Assembly (NCBI RefSeq): GCF_003003885.1
Contig: NZ_PVWN01000042.1
Coordinates: 1 to 40,256 of the forward strand
DNA: 40,256 nt
From: Chlorogloea sp. CCALA 695
Lineage (GTDB): Bacteria > Cyanobacteriota > Cyanobacteriia > Cyanobacteriales > Chroococcidiopsidaceae
Reading direction: 5' to 3'
Shown: piece by piece, positions 16,927-24,953 of the stretch
Layout of the letters: every line of letters begins with the position of its first letter
Numbering within the stretch: position 1 is the stretch's first letter
Notes under the pieces: generated by a model
What the model was told of the DNA's origin: nothing
Databases searched by the model: none
What the model saw: the letters and a program-made list of their open reading frames with translations, nothing else
Made by a program: the position numbers and the translations under genes

Positions 16927-17307
16927 TTATTGTGATTTGGCAGAATAAGTATAAAAGTTTTGCATTACTCCAACTGTTTGAAAACGATATAGAGGCACAA
17001 CAGAACTAATTGACAAGTTAGTGCGATAAATACTAAAGAAAATAAAATTTTGTCTTTGCGTACTGCGAACAATAATTTGCTTTATCTGCGGACGGTTGGA
17101 GTCGATTAAGGAGGCACATGAGTCTTGAACTAATGCTTCAAAAGCTTTAGGTACTTGGCTACAAACATCCTCTTTTAAATAAGTAGTAAGTTGTTCTGCT
17201 GCATATTCTTCATAAGTTGAGGAATCTGGGTTAGTTGTCGCCATTGCTATCCCTAACCCAGCTAAAATAAATAAACTAATGGATGCAAGCGGTTTTAAGC
17301 TTTTCAT
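16927..17307 (-). CDS. DUF4359 family exported protein
   Basis: A 126-residue protein with an N-terminal hydrophobic signal or anchor (LASISLFILAGLGIAMA, res. ~8-24) and the DUF4359 pattern just after it (NPDSSTYEEYAAEQLTTYLK, then VC and SCASLI cysteines). The C-terminal half is beta-rich (FIFFSIYRTNL, YRFQTVGVMQNFYTY). The two cysteines could form a disulphide in the periplasm. DUF4359 is common in cyanobacteria and its function is unknown. It stands alone, 48 bp from the glycosyltransferase open frame. Confidence 0.8.
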   Translation of the reverse strand: MKSLKPLASISLFILAGLGIAMATTNPDSSTYEEYAAEQLTTYLKEDVCSQVPKAFEALVQDSCASLIDSNRPQIKQIIVRSTQRQNFIFFSIYRTNLSISSVVPLYRFQTVGVMQNFYTYSAKSQ

Positions 17308-17355
17308 TATTTATTTTTGATACTAGTTCGTTATACCCGTTATGTGCAGCCTTAG

Positions 17356-18063
17356 TTAACGCCGATACCAATTAGCAATCTTTTGCGGAGAGATACTGAG
17401 TAAGTAAGCAATTATTGCTACTTGATTAATGAAAATAGTTTGCATGATTCCTAACTTTTGCCAGCGCCTTTTTGAAGTAATAACGGGAGTAGAAATAATT
17501 GCAATGCGTCCTCTACGTCTCAAACAACAAATTAGTTCAAAATCTTCCATAATTGGTAAATTAGCAAATCCCCCTAATTCGTGGAATAGGTGAGCCTTGA
17601 GGAATATAGCTTGATCTCCGTAGGGTAACGCGAAAATGCGCGATCGCATATTTACACCCATTTCCACTAATCTTAACCTCCATAAAGCGCTATCAATTCT
17701 CAAGGCAAACGCACCCGCCACAACATTACTCGCAATTGCTCGATAAACCATAGTATCAAATTGAATCGGTAAACGAGTATCAGCGTGCAGAAATAACAGA
17801 ATCTCTCCGGTTGCAGTCTGTGCGCCAGCGTTCATTTGTTGGGCGCGACTAGCAGTATTAGATACTAAAACTTTTACTCCTAAATCTTTTACTATTTGCA
17901 CCGTGCTATCTTGGCTACCGCCATCGACAACAATTACCTCGACATTTTTTGTACTAGCAATAGTAGCAGCAATATTTTCAGCCTCATTTAAAACAGGAAT
18001 AATTACAGAAATACGAGCAGAATGTATCAAAATCTGGTGACTACCGAAATGAAAACGGAACAA
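17356..18063 (-). CDS. Family 2 glycosyltransferase (TIGR04283-like)
   Basis: A GT-A glycosyltransferase of the TIGR04283 group, sometimes called arsenosugar biosynthesis glycosyltransferase. Seen are ISVIIPVLNEAENI at the start of the domain, VIVVDGGSQDST, the DXD-like FLHADTRLP metal site and a conserved FEL region (MEDFELICCLRRRGR). A C-terminal hydrophobic segment (~215-230) may touch the membrane. No ATG precedes the domain: the start shown is TTG, and TTG at 18030 is equally possible. No arsenic genes are adjacent, so the substrate is unknown. Confidence 0.8.
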   Translation of the reverse strand: MFRFHFGSHQILIHSARISVIIPVLNEAENIAATIASTKNVEVIVVDGGSQDSTVQIVKDLGVKVLVSNTASRAQQMNAGAQTATGEILLFLHADTRLPIQFDTMVYRAIASNVVAGAFALRIDSALWRLRLVEMGVNMRSRIFALPYGDQAIFLKAHLFHELGGFANLPIMEDFELICCLRRRGRIAIISTPVITSKRRWQKLGIMQTIFINQVAIIAYLLSISPQKIANWYRR

Positions 18064-18208
18064 GTTTATTGAAAAACAGTCAACATTAAGAAAAATTTTC
18101 GTGGGTTAAATCGTTGATAGTAAAGATTTTAGCTGAGAGGACTAAGTTACAATAGTTCTCAGTACAAGCTTTACTGGAAGGTCTTTGTCTCACTTTAAGC
18201 AAAGGGCA

Positions 18209-18240
18209 TTGACAATCGCATCTTATCCCACAATACAAGA
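18209..18240 (+). promoter_or_regulatory. Possible promoter for the 150-residue protein gene
   Basis: A perfect TTGACA at 18209-18214 is followed at 16-17 bp by the weak -10-like CAATAC/AATACA, about 35 bp upstream of the downstream start codon. The -10 match is poor, so this is only a candidate. Confidence 0.25.
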
Positions 18241-18274
18241 ATTAAAGGCTTTTTAAGTCTGTTTTTTATTCATC

Positions 18275-18727
18275 ATGCTTACTCAACATCGCAAGCCTGT
18301 AAGTTTGTCTCTAGTCTCCACAGACCTACCCCTATGGTCAGTTGTAGAAACTGCTGCAACACTATATCAAAAAACCTGCGAACAGTTCCATATAGTCTTG
18401 CACGAACCACCGTTGCAGCAGTTAGAACTAGCTACTCCTCGTTTACTCTGGCTTGATATTTCCCCTTACCGGGTAACAATGAGTATGCAAGCAAGCGGTA
18501 AAGTAAGTTATCGTCACTCATGGCAACAAGGCGCTTATGGGTATAGCTACTATTGGTTGCAAAGTCAATCATTCAAACCTCAAGAGCAATTGCGATTGCG
18601 TAATTTTACCTGTAATTTAAAATTGGTTGGGCAAACTTTGCCGGAAAATTTGCGTTTGGAATATGAGTTATGGTCGGAAAAAGTGCAAATGGGACGCTAT
18701 ACACTGAATTTAGATATTCACCATTAA
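18275..18727 (+). CDS. Conserved cyanobacterial-type hypothetical protein
   Basis: I do not recognise a domain in this 150-residue soluble protein. It has no signal peptide or membrane segment. The N-terminal half is mixed (WSVVETAATLYQKTCEQFHIVLHE), and the C-terminal half looks beta-rich (SPYRVTMSMQASGKVSYRHSW, LRLRNFTCNLKLVG, MGRYTLNLDIHH), with many aromatic residues. It precedes the multicopper oxidase gene on the same strand by 103 bp, but a candidate operator lies between them, so shared function is not implied. Confidence 0.6.
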   Translation: MLTQHRKPVSLSLVSTDLPLWSVVETAATLYQKTCEQFHIVLHEPPLQQLELATPRLLWLDISPYRVTMSMQASGKVSYRHSWQQGAYGYSYYWLQSQSFKPQEQLRLRNFTCNLKLVGQTLPENLRLEYELWSEKVQMGRYTLNLDIHH

Positions 18728-18785
18728 CTTATTGCGAATCATTGACGATAAGAGTGCGATGACCTATACTAATCATCGGATGTAT

Positions 18786-18802
18786 TTGCAAATAATTTGC
18801 AA
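18786..18802 (+). promoter_or_regulatory. Candidate operator, 7-3-7 inverted repeat
   Basis: A perfect palindrome, TTGCAAA-TAA-TTTGCAA, ends 28 bp before the start codon of the multicopper oxidase, the first gene of the iron cluster. The size and symmetry suit a dimeric regulator. It does not match the classical Fur box. Confidence 0.4.
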
Positions 18803-18830
18803 CAACTAGGAAGCGGCGCGATCTCACAAC

Positions 18831-19832
18831 ATGGGAAACGATACACTACAAACTAAGGCAAAGCTATTATTGAGTCGCAGACAATTTTTAGAAGTTGCTT
18901 TAGCCGGGGTAGGTGTTACGGGTGCAGCCTTTGCTTATCAAGCACTCAATCAAAAGTCTACACCTGTGCGAATCCCGAACATCTCCTCTAATGACTTGCC
19001 AAAAGATAGCAATAACCCGATGGCAATCTTGCGGGATTTTGATTATGGAACGGTAAAGCGGGAAAAAGGACGGACGGTTAGAGAGTATAAAATTGTTGCT
19101 GAAAATTCAACAATTGCTTTAAATAGTGCCGTTGATTTTAATACTTGGAACTTTAATAATCGCATCCCAGGGCCAACACTAAGGGCAACTCAAGGCGATC
19201 GCATCCGGGTAGTATTTTACAATAATGGCGGACATTCCCATTCTATGCACTTTCACGGTATTCATCCGGCGGAAGCTGATGGTTTGCGCCCTGTACGTCA
19301 CGGAAATGCGGCAATTTATGAATTTGATGCCGAACCTTTTGGCGTTCAATTATACCATTGCCATGTTGAACCTGTAACACGGCACATTAGCAAGGGATTG
19401 TATGGAATGTTGATTATCGATCCGCCCAAACCTCGCCCCCCGGCTGATGAAATCGTGCTAGTTATGGGAGGATTTGATACAAACGATGATAACAAAAATG
19501 AGTTTTACGCCTTCAATGGGCAACCAAATTATTATAAAACTCATCCGATTCCTATCTATCAAAATCAGCTAGTGCGGCTTTATTTGCTTAACATGATTGA
19601 GTTCGATCCGGCAGCTACTTTTCACCTCCATGCTAACTTTTTTCAAGTTTATAGAACGGGTAGAACTCTTAAACCTACGGAAGAAAGCGACGTAATTACA
19701 ATGGGGACGGCGGAGAGACATATTTTAGAATTTGCTTACAAATATCCGGGCAAATATATGTTCCATCCTCATCAAGATGCGATCGCCCAAGAGGGATGTA
19801 TGGGTTTATTTGAAGTTTTTCCAGCAATTTAG
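18831..19832 (+). CDS. Two-domain multicopper oxidase, probable ferroxidase (Tat-exported)
   Basis: A copper oxidase with a twin-arginine signal (SRRQFLEVALAGVGVTGAAFA, R16-R17), so it is exported folded. Two cupredoxin domains are seen. Domain 1 holds HFHG (H140, H142) and HCH (H176-C177-H178) with H185 and M193, a full type-1 site plus trinuclear-cluster ligands. Domain 2 has HLH (265-267) and HPH (312-314) but no cysteine, so no second type-1 site. That arrangement corresponds to type C two-domain oxidases, which trimerise. Its position upstream of ferritin-like and FTR1 genes points to Fe2+ oxidation for uptake. Nitrite-reductase-like activity is a less likely alternative because eight His in HxH pairs are present. 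Confidence 0.85.
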   Translation: MGNDTLQTKAKLLLSRRQFLEVALAGVGVTGAAFAYQALNQKSTPVRIPNISSNDLPKDSNNPMAILRDFDYGTVKREKGRTVREYKIVAENSTIALNSAVDFNTWNFNNRIPGPTLRATQGDRIRVVFYNNGGHSHSMHFHGIHPAEADGLRPVRHGNAAIYEFDAEPFGVQLYHCHVEPVTRHISKGLYGMLIIDPPKPRPPADEIVLVMGGFDTNDDNKNEFYAFNGQPNYYKTHPIPIYQNQLVRLYLLNMIEFDPAATFHLHANFFQVYRTGRTLKPTEESDVITMGTAERHILEFAYKYPGKYMFHPHQDAIAQEGCMGLFEVFPAI

Positions 19833-19863
19833 TAAAGTTTTTCACTCACAGTAAATAAATACC

Positions 19864-20865
19864 ATGTCTATTCTACGATTTTTGTCTCTCACTTTTGCGG
19901 CGGCTATGCTCTCAGTTTTATTTAGCTGCAATCAAACGCCATCTGTTACAACGCCAAATGTTGCGCCTAGTAACGTTTCTAGTCCTGTGGTAGTTGCAAG
20001 CAAAAACAGAATTAATATTAATAATGCTATTTTATCGGAGTTAGATAAATTAGAGGCAAAGTTAGGTATTCCGGCTTTATCTAACCAAATTCAAGCCCAA
20101 CGTCCTTATGGCAGCCCTGAAGAATTAGTAAGTAAAAAGGTAATTAATCAAGCTCAATACGAGCAAATTAAAGACATGGTGACAATTGAGGATATTGTGC
20201 TTACAGGTGTTGCTAAAGATGTCGATTACATGACTAAGTTGGGATTAATGAAGGGACACTTGTTCGTGGCTAAAGAACTCCTAGACTTACAAAAACCCGC
20301 TCAAGCTGAACCTCATATTGGACATCCAGTAGAAGAAATTTATGTAGATGTAGAGGATCAATTAAACGAGCGTAATGTCCCAGAATTTAAAACAAGTTTG
20401 ATTAGTTTGCAAGACTTGGTGAAAGCTAAATCTGCAAAAATAGATACTAATTTTACTGAAGCTGTAAAATCGGTAGATAATGCGATCGCATTTTTGCCAG
20501 ACGCAATGCGATCTTCGCCAGAATTTGTCTTACAAGTAATCAACGGATTGCTAGACACGGCTAATTCTGAATATACCGCAGCGATCGCCAATGGCAAAAT
20601 ATCCGCCGCCATTGAGTATCAAGACTCGCGTGGTTTTGTTATTTATGCAGAGGAGTTATACAAAGGTATTTCCAGCCAAGTAAGCGCCGCAAGTGCAGAT
20701 ACCGATAAATTGATTGCTAGTAACATGAGCGAATTAAGTAAAAATTGGCCCTCTGTGATTCCTCCCGCTACGCCTGTAAATCCTCCTGCTGTAGTTACAC
20801 AGTTGATTAAAACCATTGAAAAAGAGTCGCAGAAAGTGTTAGACAGTAATACCACTACTAACTAA
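19864..20865 (+). CDS. Helix-hairpin-helix lipoprotein with imelysin/EfeO-like region
   Basis: A 333-residue probable lipoprotein: the signal ends in lipobox LFSC with C22. A Ser/Pro/Thr linker follows, then a ComEA-like helix-hairpin-helix unit (res. ~49-106, RININNAILSELDKL to AQYEQIKDMV). Residues ~120-275 are helical and contain LGLMKGHLFVAKELL and HIGHPVEEIY (H151, H154, E157, E158), an HxxE arrangement resembling the metal site of imelysin/EfeO/EfeM proteins. I infer a periplasm-facing metal-binding or iron-delivery partner for the adjacent oxidase and FTR1 permease. The HHH unit need not bind DNA here. It lies 31 bp after the oxidase gene. Confidence 0.65.
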   Translation: MSILRFLSLTFAAAMLSVLFSCNQTPSVTTPNVAPSNVSSPVVVASKNRININNAILSELDKLEAKLGIPALSNQIQAQRPYGSPEELVSKKVINQAQYEQIKDMVTIEDIVLTGVAKDVDYMTKLGLMKGHLFVAKELLDLQKPAQAEPHIGHPVEEIYVDVEDQLNERNVPEFKTSLISLQDLVKAKSAKIDTNFTEAVKSVDNAIAFLPDAMRSSPEFVLQVINGLLDTANSEYTAAIANGKISAAIEYQDSRGFVIYAEELYKGISSQVSAASADTDKLIASNMSELSKNWPSVIPPATPVNPPAVVTQLIKTIEKESQKVLDSNTTTN

Positions 20866-20873
20866 TAAAAAAT

Positions 20874-21320
20874 ATGCGCGAACTTGACCAAGAAAAAGCG
20901 ATTACTTTGCTTAACTCCATCATGGAATGCGAATTGGCGGGAGTAGTACGTTATACTCATTATTCCTTGATGGTGACAGGCCCCAATCGCATCCCGATTG
21001 TAGATTTTTTTAAAATGCAAGCAACCGAATCTCTTACCCACGCCCAGCAAGTAGGGGAAATCCTCACAGGGTTAGAAGGACATCCCAGTTTAAAAATTGC
21101 GTCAATGGAAGAAACTTTCCAACATTCAGTCAAAAATATTCTGGAAGAAAGTTTGAATCACGAAAAGCGCGCGTTAGACTTGTATAAATTGTTGCTTGAG
21201 ACGGTCAGTGATGCTAGCGTCTATTTAGAAGAATTTGCGCGGACAATGATCGGTACGGAAGAATTGCATAACATAGAAATAAAAAAAATGTTGCGTGATT
21301 TTAGCGGTAGTGCGGTTTAA
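20874..21320 (+). CDS. Ferritin-like (bacterioferritin-type) protein
   Basis: A 148-residue four-helix-bundle iron protein. The pattern follows bacterioferritin: ECELAGVVRYTHY (E20), ATESLTHAQQVGEIL (E52, H56), EESLNHEKRALDLY, and GTEELHNIEIKK with ExxH at 129-132. The first metal motif has ExxxH spacing rather than ExxH, and the haem-ligand methionine of E. coli bacterioferritin is replaced at the aligned site. It may therefore be a haem-free variant. It starts 8 bp after the lipoprotein gene. The likely role is iron storage or detoxification coupled to uptake. Confidence 0.8.
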   Translation: MRELDQEKAITLLNSIMECELAGVVRYTHYSLMVTGPNRIPIVDFFKMQATESLTHAQQVGEILTGLEGHPSLKIASMEETFQHSVKNILEESLNHEKRALDLYKLLLETVSDASVYLEEFARTMIGTEELHNIEIKKMLRDFSGSAV

Positions 21321-21334
21321 AGACATCCAAAAAC

Positions 21335-21371
21335 TAATGTAGAGACGTTGCATTGCAACGTCTCTACATTA
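21335..21371. repeat. Perfect 37 bp palindromic repeat (cyanobacterial dispersed type)
   Basis: Arms of 18 bp (TAATGTAGAGACGTTGCA and its complement) around a single T. It lies between the ferritin-like and FTR1 genes. The core GTAGAGACGTTGCA...TGCAACGTCTCTAC is a form I know as frequent in Nostoc-like genomes. It can fold into a strong RNA hairpin and may lower readthrough into FTR1, but it has no T-run on the plus strand. Confidence 0.85.
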
Positions 21372-21414
21372 AAATTCCTATTTCCGCCAAAATTAAAATA
21401 CCAAAAATAAACTT

Positions 21415-22374
21415 ATGAATTTTAGTGCGGCTATACCTACATTTGTAATTACTCTTCGCGAAGGAGTAGAAGCAGCATTAGTAGTAGGAATCGTACTTGC
21501 TTGCTTAAAAAAAGCTGGACAAAAGCGATTAAACTCTTGGGTTTACGCGGGTGTAGGAGTAGGAATAGTTGTTAGTGCTTTAGTGGGAATACTTTTTAGC
21601 CTCTTAATCCCTATTATTAGCGCCGCTAATCCAAAGTACACGACGGTAGTTGAACCCTTATTAGAGGGAGGATTTAGTGTAATTGCGATCGCCATGCTGA
21701 GTTGGATGTTAGTGTGGATGACTAGCCAAGCTAGATTTATGAAGGCGCAAGTAGAAGGAACAATTAGCGCGGCTTTGCAAGACAAAAATGCTGGCTGGGG
21801 CGTTTTCACCTTGATTTTGATTGCTGTAGTGCGAGAAGGCTTTGAAACCGTACTATTTATTACTGCCAACTTTCAACAAGGCTTATTCCCGGCTTTTGGG
21901 GCTGTAGCAGGGGTTTTAACCGCCGCCTTTATAGGAGTATTGCTGTTTCAATGGGGAGTCAAAATTAACATTCGTTTGTTTTTTAAAACTATGGGGGTGT
22001 TATTGCTACTAATTGTCGCCGGATTAGTTGTCTCTGCTTTAGGACACTTTGACGTAGCTTTTGCAACGTTGTCACAAATGGATCGATCTTCTCAAGGCTT
22101 ATGCTTTTACTACGAACGATTTACTAAAAATCCTTCCTGTATTTTAGGCGCAAGAGTTTGGAATACATCAAAAATACTGCCCGATGACCAGTTTCCAGGA
22201 GTAGTATTTAATGCTTTGTTTGGCTATACAGAAAATCTGTTTATTGTGCAAGCTATCGCTTACGTCGTGTTTTTGCTAACTATAGGTAGTATCTATTTTC
22301 GGAGTTTAGGCGGTAAAGTAAATAAAAAAACTGAGCCTTCACTTCAATTACCGTTAAGCACAGGGCGAGATTAA
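21415..22374 (+). CDS. FTR1 family high-affinity iron permease
   Basis: A polytopic inner-membrane iron transporter. Both REGxE iron-binding motifs are present: REGVE at 15-19 (TLREGVEAALVVGIVLA) and REGFE at 140-144 (VVREGFETVLFI). About seven hydrophobic segments are spread over 319 residues, the last at ~280-300. Between helices lies a Cys/aromatic-rich external loop (CFYYERFTKNPSCILGARVW). FTR1 permeases work with a ferroxidase, and a multicopper oxidase is encoded three genes upstream. No EfeO/EfeB-type genes are adjacent except the imelysin-like lipoprotein. Confidence 0.92.
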   Translation: MNFSAAIPTFVITLREGVEAALVVGIVLACLKKAGQKRLNSWVYAGVGVGIVVSALVGILFSLLIPIISAANPKYTTVVEPLLEGGFSVIAIAMLSWMLVWMTSQARFMKAQVEGTISAALQDKNAGWGVFTLILIAVVREGFETVLFITANFQQGLFPAFGAVAGVLTAAFIGVLLFQWGVKINIRLFFKTMGVLLLLIVAGLVVSALGHFDVAFATLSQMDRSSQGLCFYYERFTKNPSCILGARVWNTSKILPDDQFPGVVFNALFGYTENLFIVQAIAYVVFLLTIGSIYFRSLGGKVNKKTEPSLQLPLSTGRD

Positions 22375-22387
22375 GCTGAAAAATAAT

Positions 22388-23155
22388 ATGGCTTTAGTCA
22401 AAGAATTGTTTACGCATCCAGTCAAAGGGCTAACTCCACAGAAATGCGATCGCGTATTTTTGCTCTGCGATCATGGCATTCCGGGCGATCGCGCTTTTGC
22501 TTTAATGTACGATGTTACTACTGATATTCCCGACACTGCCATACCTTGGATGCAGAAAAAAAACTTTGCGATGCAGTGCGATTTACCAGTTTTAGCCGCT
22601 TTAAATTGCCAGTACGACAGTAATACTACAATTATGAGTATTAATCAGGGCAATCGGGAGTTACTAAGCGCTGCAACTAATACTTTAGAAGGACGCGATC
22701 GCCTAAGTAGCTTTTTTAGCGCGTATATAGCCCCCCACCGTCCCCAGAAAGGAACTTTGCGCCTAGTTGGCGATCCAGGAGGTAAAACCCGTTATAGCGA
22801 TCGCCAACCTGTGCATATATCCTTAGTTAGTCAAGCGACTTTAGACGCACTTTCAAGCGCCGCAGGACAAGAAATCGACGCGCGGCGTTTTCGTCCTAAC
22901 GTTGTGTTAGAAGGCGTACCCGCTTGGGAAGAATTTAACTGGGTAGGGCAAGAATTACAAATAGGACAAGCAAGAATTAGAATCTCTGCGCCAATTACTC
23001 GTTGTCTAAATATTGATGTTAACCCTGATACGGGAGAGCAAGATATTAAGCTTTTTTCCTTACTAAAGCAGCACTTTGGGCATAAAGAAACGGGTGTAGT
23101 AGCGCGAGTAATTAGTAGCGGAGATGTAGCGGTAGAGGAAATAGTTAGCGAATAG
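22388..23155 (+). CDS. MOSC domain-containing protein
   Basis: A molybdenum-cofactor sulfurase C-terminal domain protein of 255 residues with the MOSC N-terminal beta-barrel (res. ~1-100, LFTHPVKGLTP and GIPGDRAFALM). The MOSC core shows RRFRPNVVLEG and ITRCLNIDVNPDTGEQD, with the conserved cysteine that can ligate molybdenum. Known relatives (mARC, YiiM, YcbX) reduce N-hydroxylated compounds. It begins 13 bp after FTR1, so it is probably cotranscribed, although a link to iron uptake is not evident. Confidence 0.85.
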   Translation: MALVKELFTHPVKGLTPQKCDRVFLLCDHGIPGDRAFALMYDVTTDIPDTAIPWMQKKNFAMQCDLPVLAALNCQYDSNTTIMSINQGNRELLSAATNTLEGRDRLSSFFSAYIAPHRPQKGTLRLVGDPGGKTRYSDRQPVHISLVSQATLDALSSAAGQEIDARRFRPNVVLEGVPAWEEFNWVGQELQIGQARIRISAPITRCLNIDVNPDTGEQDIKLFSLLKQHFGHKETGVVARVISSGDVAVEEIVSE

Positions 23156-23200
23156 TTGTTGTGCGATCACTTGTAGTAGCGCAAGTATTGCTAAAGACAA

Positions 23201-23285
23201 CGGAGAAGGGGAGATTCGAACTCCCGGAAGCTTTCACTTCATCTGATTTCAAGTCAGACGCAATCGACCACTCTGCCACCTCTCC
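23201..23285 (-). tRNA. tRNA-Ser (anticodon UGA)
   Basis: Read on the minus strand, a full 85 nt class II tRNA starts GGAGAGG and its 3' side ends CTTCTCCG. The anticodon stem TCTGA/TCAGA closes the loop CTTGAAA, with anticodon TGA. A long variable arm follows, and the T-loop is GTTCGAATC. The discriminator is G, as serine tRNAs require. The 3' CCA is not encoded. Confidence 0.95.
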
Positions 23286-23415
23286 AATTCAGTCGGTCAA
23301 AACTGACAGATGACTATCATAGCTTAGGATGACACTTACTGCACCAATTAATTTATTAACTGGTAAGCAATACTATAGAAGTTGGGATCAAGATTGATAA
23401 ATTTAGGATAGTTAG

Positions 23416-24078
23416 ATGGTTACAACCAATGAATCTGTAAGCATTCCTATCGAAATAACCGTTGCTGAAAAACGTGTTAGTTTCTATAACCTTAGTTGGC
23501 AATCTTATGAGCAAATTTTAGCGGCGCTTGGTAACAAACGAGCAGCACGGCTTACTTATTACAAAGGAACTTTAGAAATTGTGAGTCCTTTAGAAGAACA
23601 TGAAAGCGCTAATAGCTTGATAGGACAACTAATTGAGCTTCTGACTGAAGAACTTAATCTAAATCTCAAAAGCATGGGTTCAACTACCCTAAATAAACCT
23701 GAATTAAAAGTCGGCGCAGAACCCGATAAATGTTATTACATTCAAAATGAGCCTGCGGTACGGGGTAAGATAGTAGACTTAGCAATCGATCCTCCGCCAG
23801 ATTTAATTGTAGAAGTAGATATTACTCATACAGATATTAATAAAACCCAACTGTATCAAGATATGAAAGTGCCAGAGTTTTGGCGCTATAACGGCAAAGC
23901 TTTAACTATTTACCTATTAAATGAAGATCGATATATAGAATCAGTTACTAGCCCTACTTTTCCCTTACTAACTAAGTCAAAGATTTACGAATTTTTGGCG
24001 CAGTGTAATACTGAAGGCGAAACCCAAACTAAGCTATCTTTCCGTACTTGGCTGCAAGAACAGATGCGATCGCTATAA
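23416..24078 (+). CDS. Uma2 family (DUF820) putative endonuclease
   Basis: A second Uma2/DUF820 protein (220 residues), from a different subgroup than the one near 13.8 kb and without a coiled coil. The core includes RLTYYKGTLEIVSPLEEHE (res. ~45-63), PDKCYYIQNEP, and the PD-D/E-like strand PPDLIVEVDITHTD. A short basic C-terminus (RTWLQEQMRSL) is common. An AGGA ribosome site lies before the ATG. These proteins are often encoded alone in cyanobacteria; the biological role is unknown. Confidence 0.88.
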   Translation: MVTTNESVSIPIEITVAEKRVSFYNLSWQSYEQILAALGNKRAARLTYYKGTLEIVSPLEEHESANSLIGQLIELLTEELNLNLKSMGSTTLNKPELKVGAEPDKCYYIQNEPAVRGKIVDLAIDPPPDLIVEVDITHTDINKTQLYQDMKVPEFWRYNGKALTIYLLNEDRYIESVTSPTFPLLTKSKIYEFLAQCNTEGETQTKLSFRTWLQEQMRSL

Positions 24079-24105
24079 TTTTTAGGATAGTTATCTTGTC
24101 TCCTC

Positions 24106-24951
24106 ATGTCTGCATCTATTAATTTATTAAGCGAAAATCGCTGTTTTGACGGTACAGTTGGCTTTTACAACCATCAATCGCAAACCTGTAATAGTGAAAT
24201 GCGTTTCTCTATTTACCAGCCGCCGCAAGCCTCCTCTCAAAGCGTCCCAGTGCTGTATTTCCTTTCTGGTTTGACTTGTACAGAAGAAAATTTTACTTTC
24301 AAAGCAGGGGCGCAACGTTTCGCCGCCCAATATGGTTTGATGCTAGTTGTCCCCGATACTAGCCCGCGCAATACAGGAATAGAATGCGAAAATGAGGATT
24401 GGGATTTTGGTAGTGGGGCGAGTTTTTATGTAGATGCGACCCTTGCACCCTGGAAAGCAAACTATCAAATGTACAGCTACATTGTTAAAGAATTACCCGC
24501 AATAATTACCGATAATTTTCCAGTACGAGCAGACAAACAAGGCATCTTTGGGCATTCTATGGGCGGTCATGGGGCGCTAGTGTGTGCTTTGAGAAATCAG
24601 GAGCTATATAAGTCAGTGTCCGCCCTAGCGCCAATTGTTGCCCCCTTGCGTTCTCCTTGGGTTGATAAAGCTTTTACCAAATACCTCGGAACTAATAGGG
24701 AAGCTTGGAAGGAGTATGATGCTACTGAACTTGTGCTTACATCTAATTATCAGCGCCCAATTTTGATTGACCAAGGTGCGGCGGATAAGTATTTAGACCA
24801 GCTTCAGCCCCATTTGTTCGAGGAGGCTTGTAAGGCGGTGAAGCAGCCTTTAACTCTGCGTTTTCATCCCGGTTACGATCACAGTTATTACTTTATTGCT
24901 ACCTTTATTGAAGATCATATTTGCCACCATGCCGCCATTTTGTGTGATTAA
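24106..24951 (+). CDS. fghA: S-formylglutathione hydrolase
   Basis: An alpha/beta-hydrolase of the esterase D family that hydrolyses S-formylglutathione to formate and glutathione in formaldehyde detoxification. Recognised by YFLSGLTCTEENF, PDTSPRN, the glycine-rich DWDFGSGASFY and the nucleophile elbow GHSMGG (S151). The C-terminal HPGYDHSYYF supplies the catalytic His. Length (281) is standard. Its usual partner, glutathione-dependent formaldehyde dehydrogenase, is not in the window. Confidence 0.94.
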   Translation: MSASINLLSENRCFDGTVGFYNHQSQTCNSEMRFSIYQPPQASSQSVPVLYFLSGLTCTEENFTFKAGAQRFAAQYGLMLVVPDTSPRNTGIECENEDWDFGSGASFYVDATLAPWKANYQMYSYIVKELPAIITDNFPVRADKQGIFGHSMGGHGALVCALRNQELYKSVSALAPIVAPLRSPWVDKAFTKYLGTNREAWKEYDATELVLTSNYQRPILIDQGAADKYLDQLQPHLFEEACKAVKQPLTLRFHPGYDHSYYFIATFIEDHICHHAAILCD

Positions 24952-24953
24952 AT

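Noticed and set aside
18728-18785. Fur box upstream of the multicopper oxidase (GCGAATCATTGACGATAAG)
   Set aside because: Only scattered matches to the GATAATGATAATCATTATC consensus; too weak to claim.
18831-19832. Copper nitrite reductase (NirK)
   Set aside because: The type-1 site is NirK-like, but four HxH pairs suit a trinuclear cluster, and the neighbours are iron genes rather than denitrification genes.
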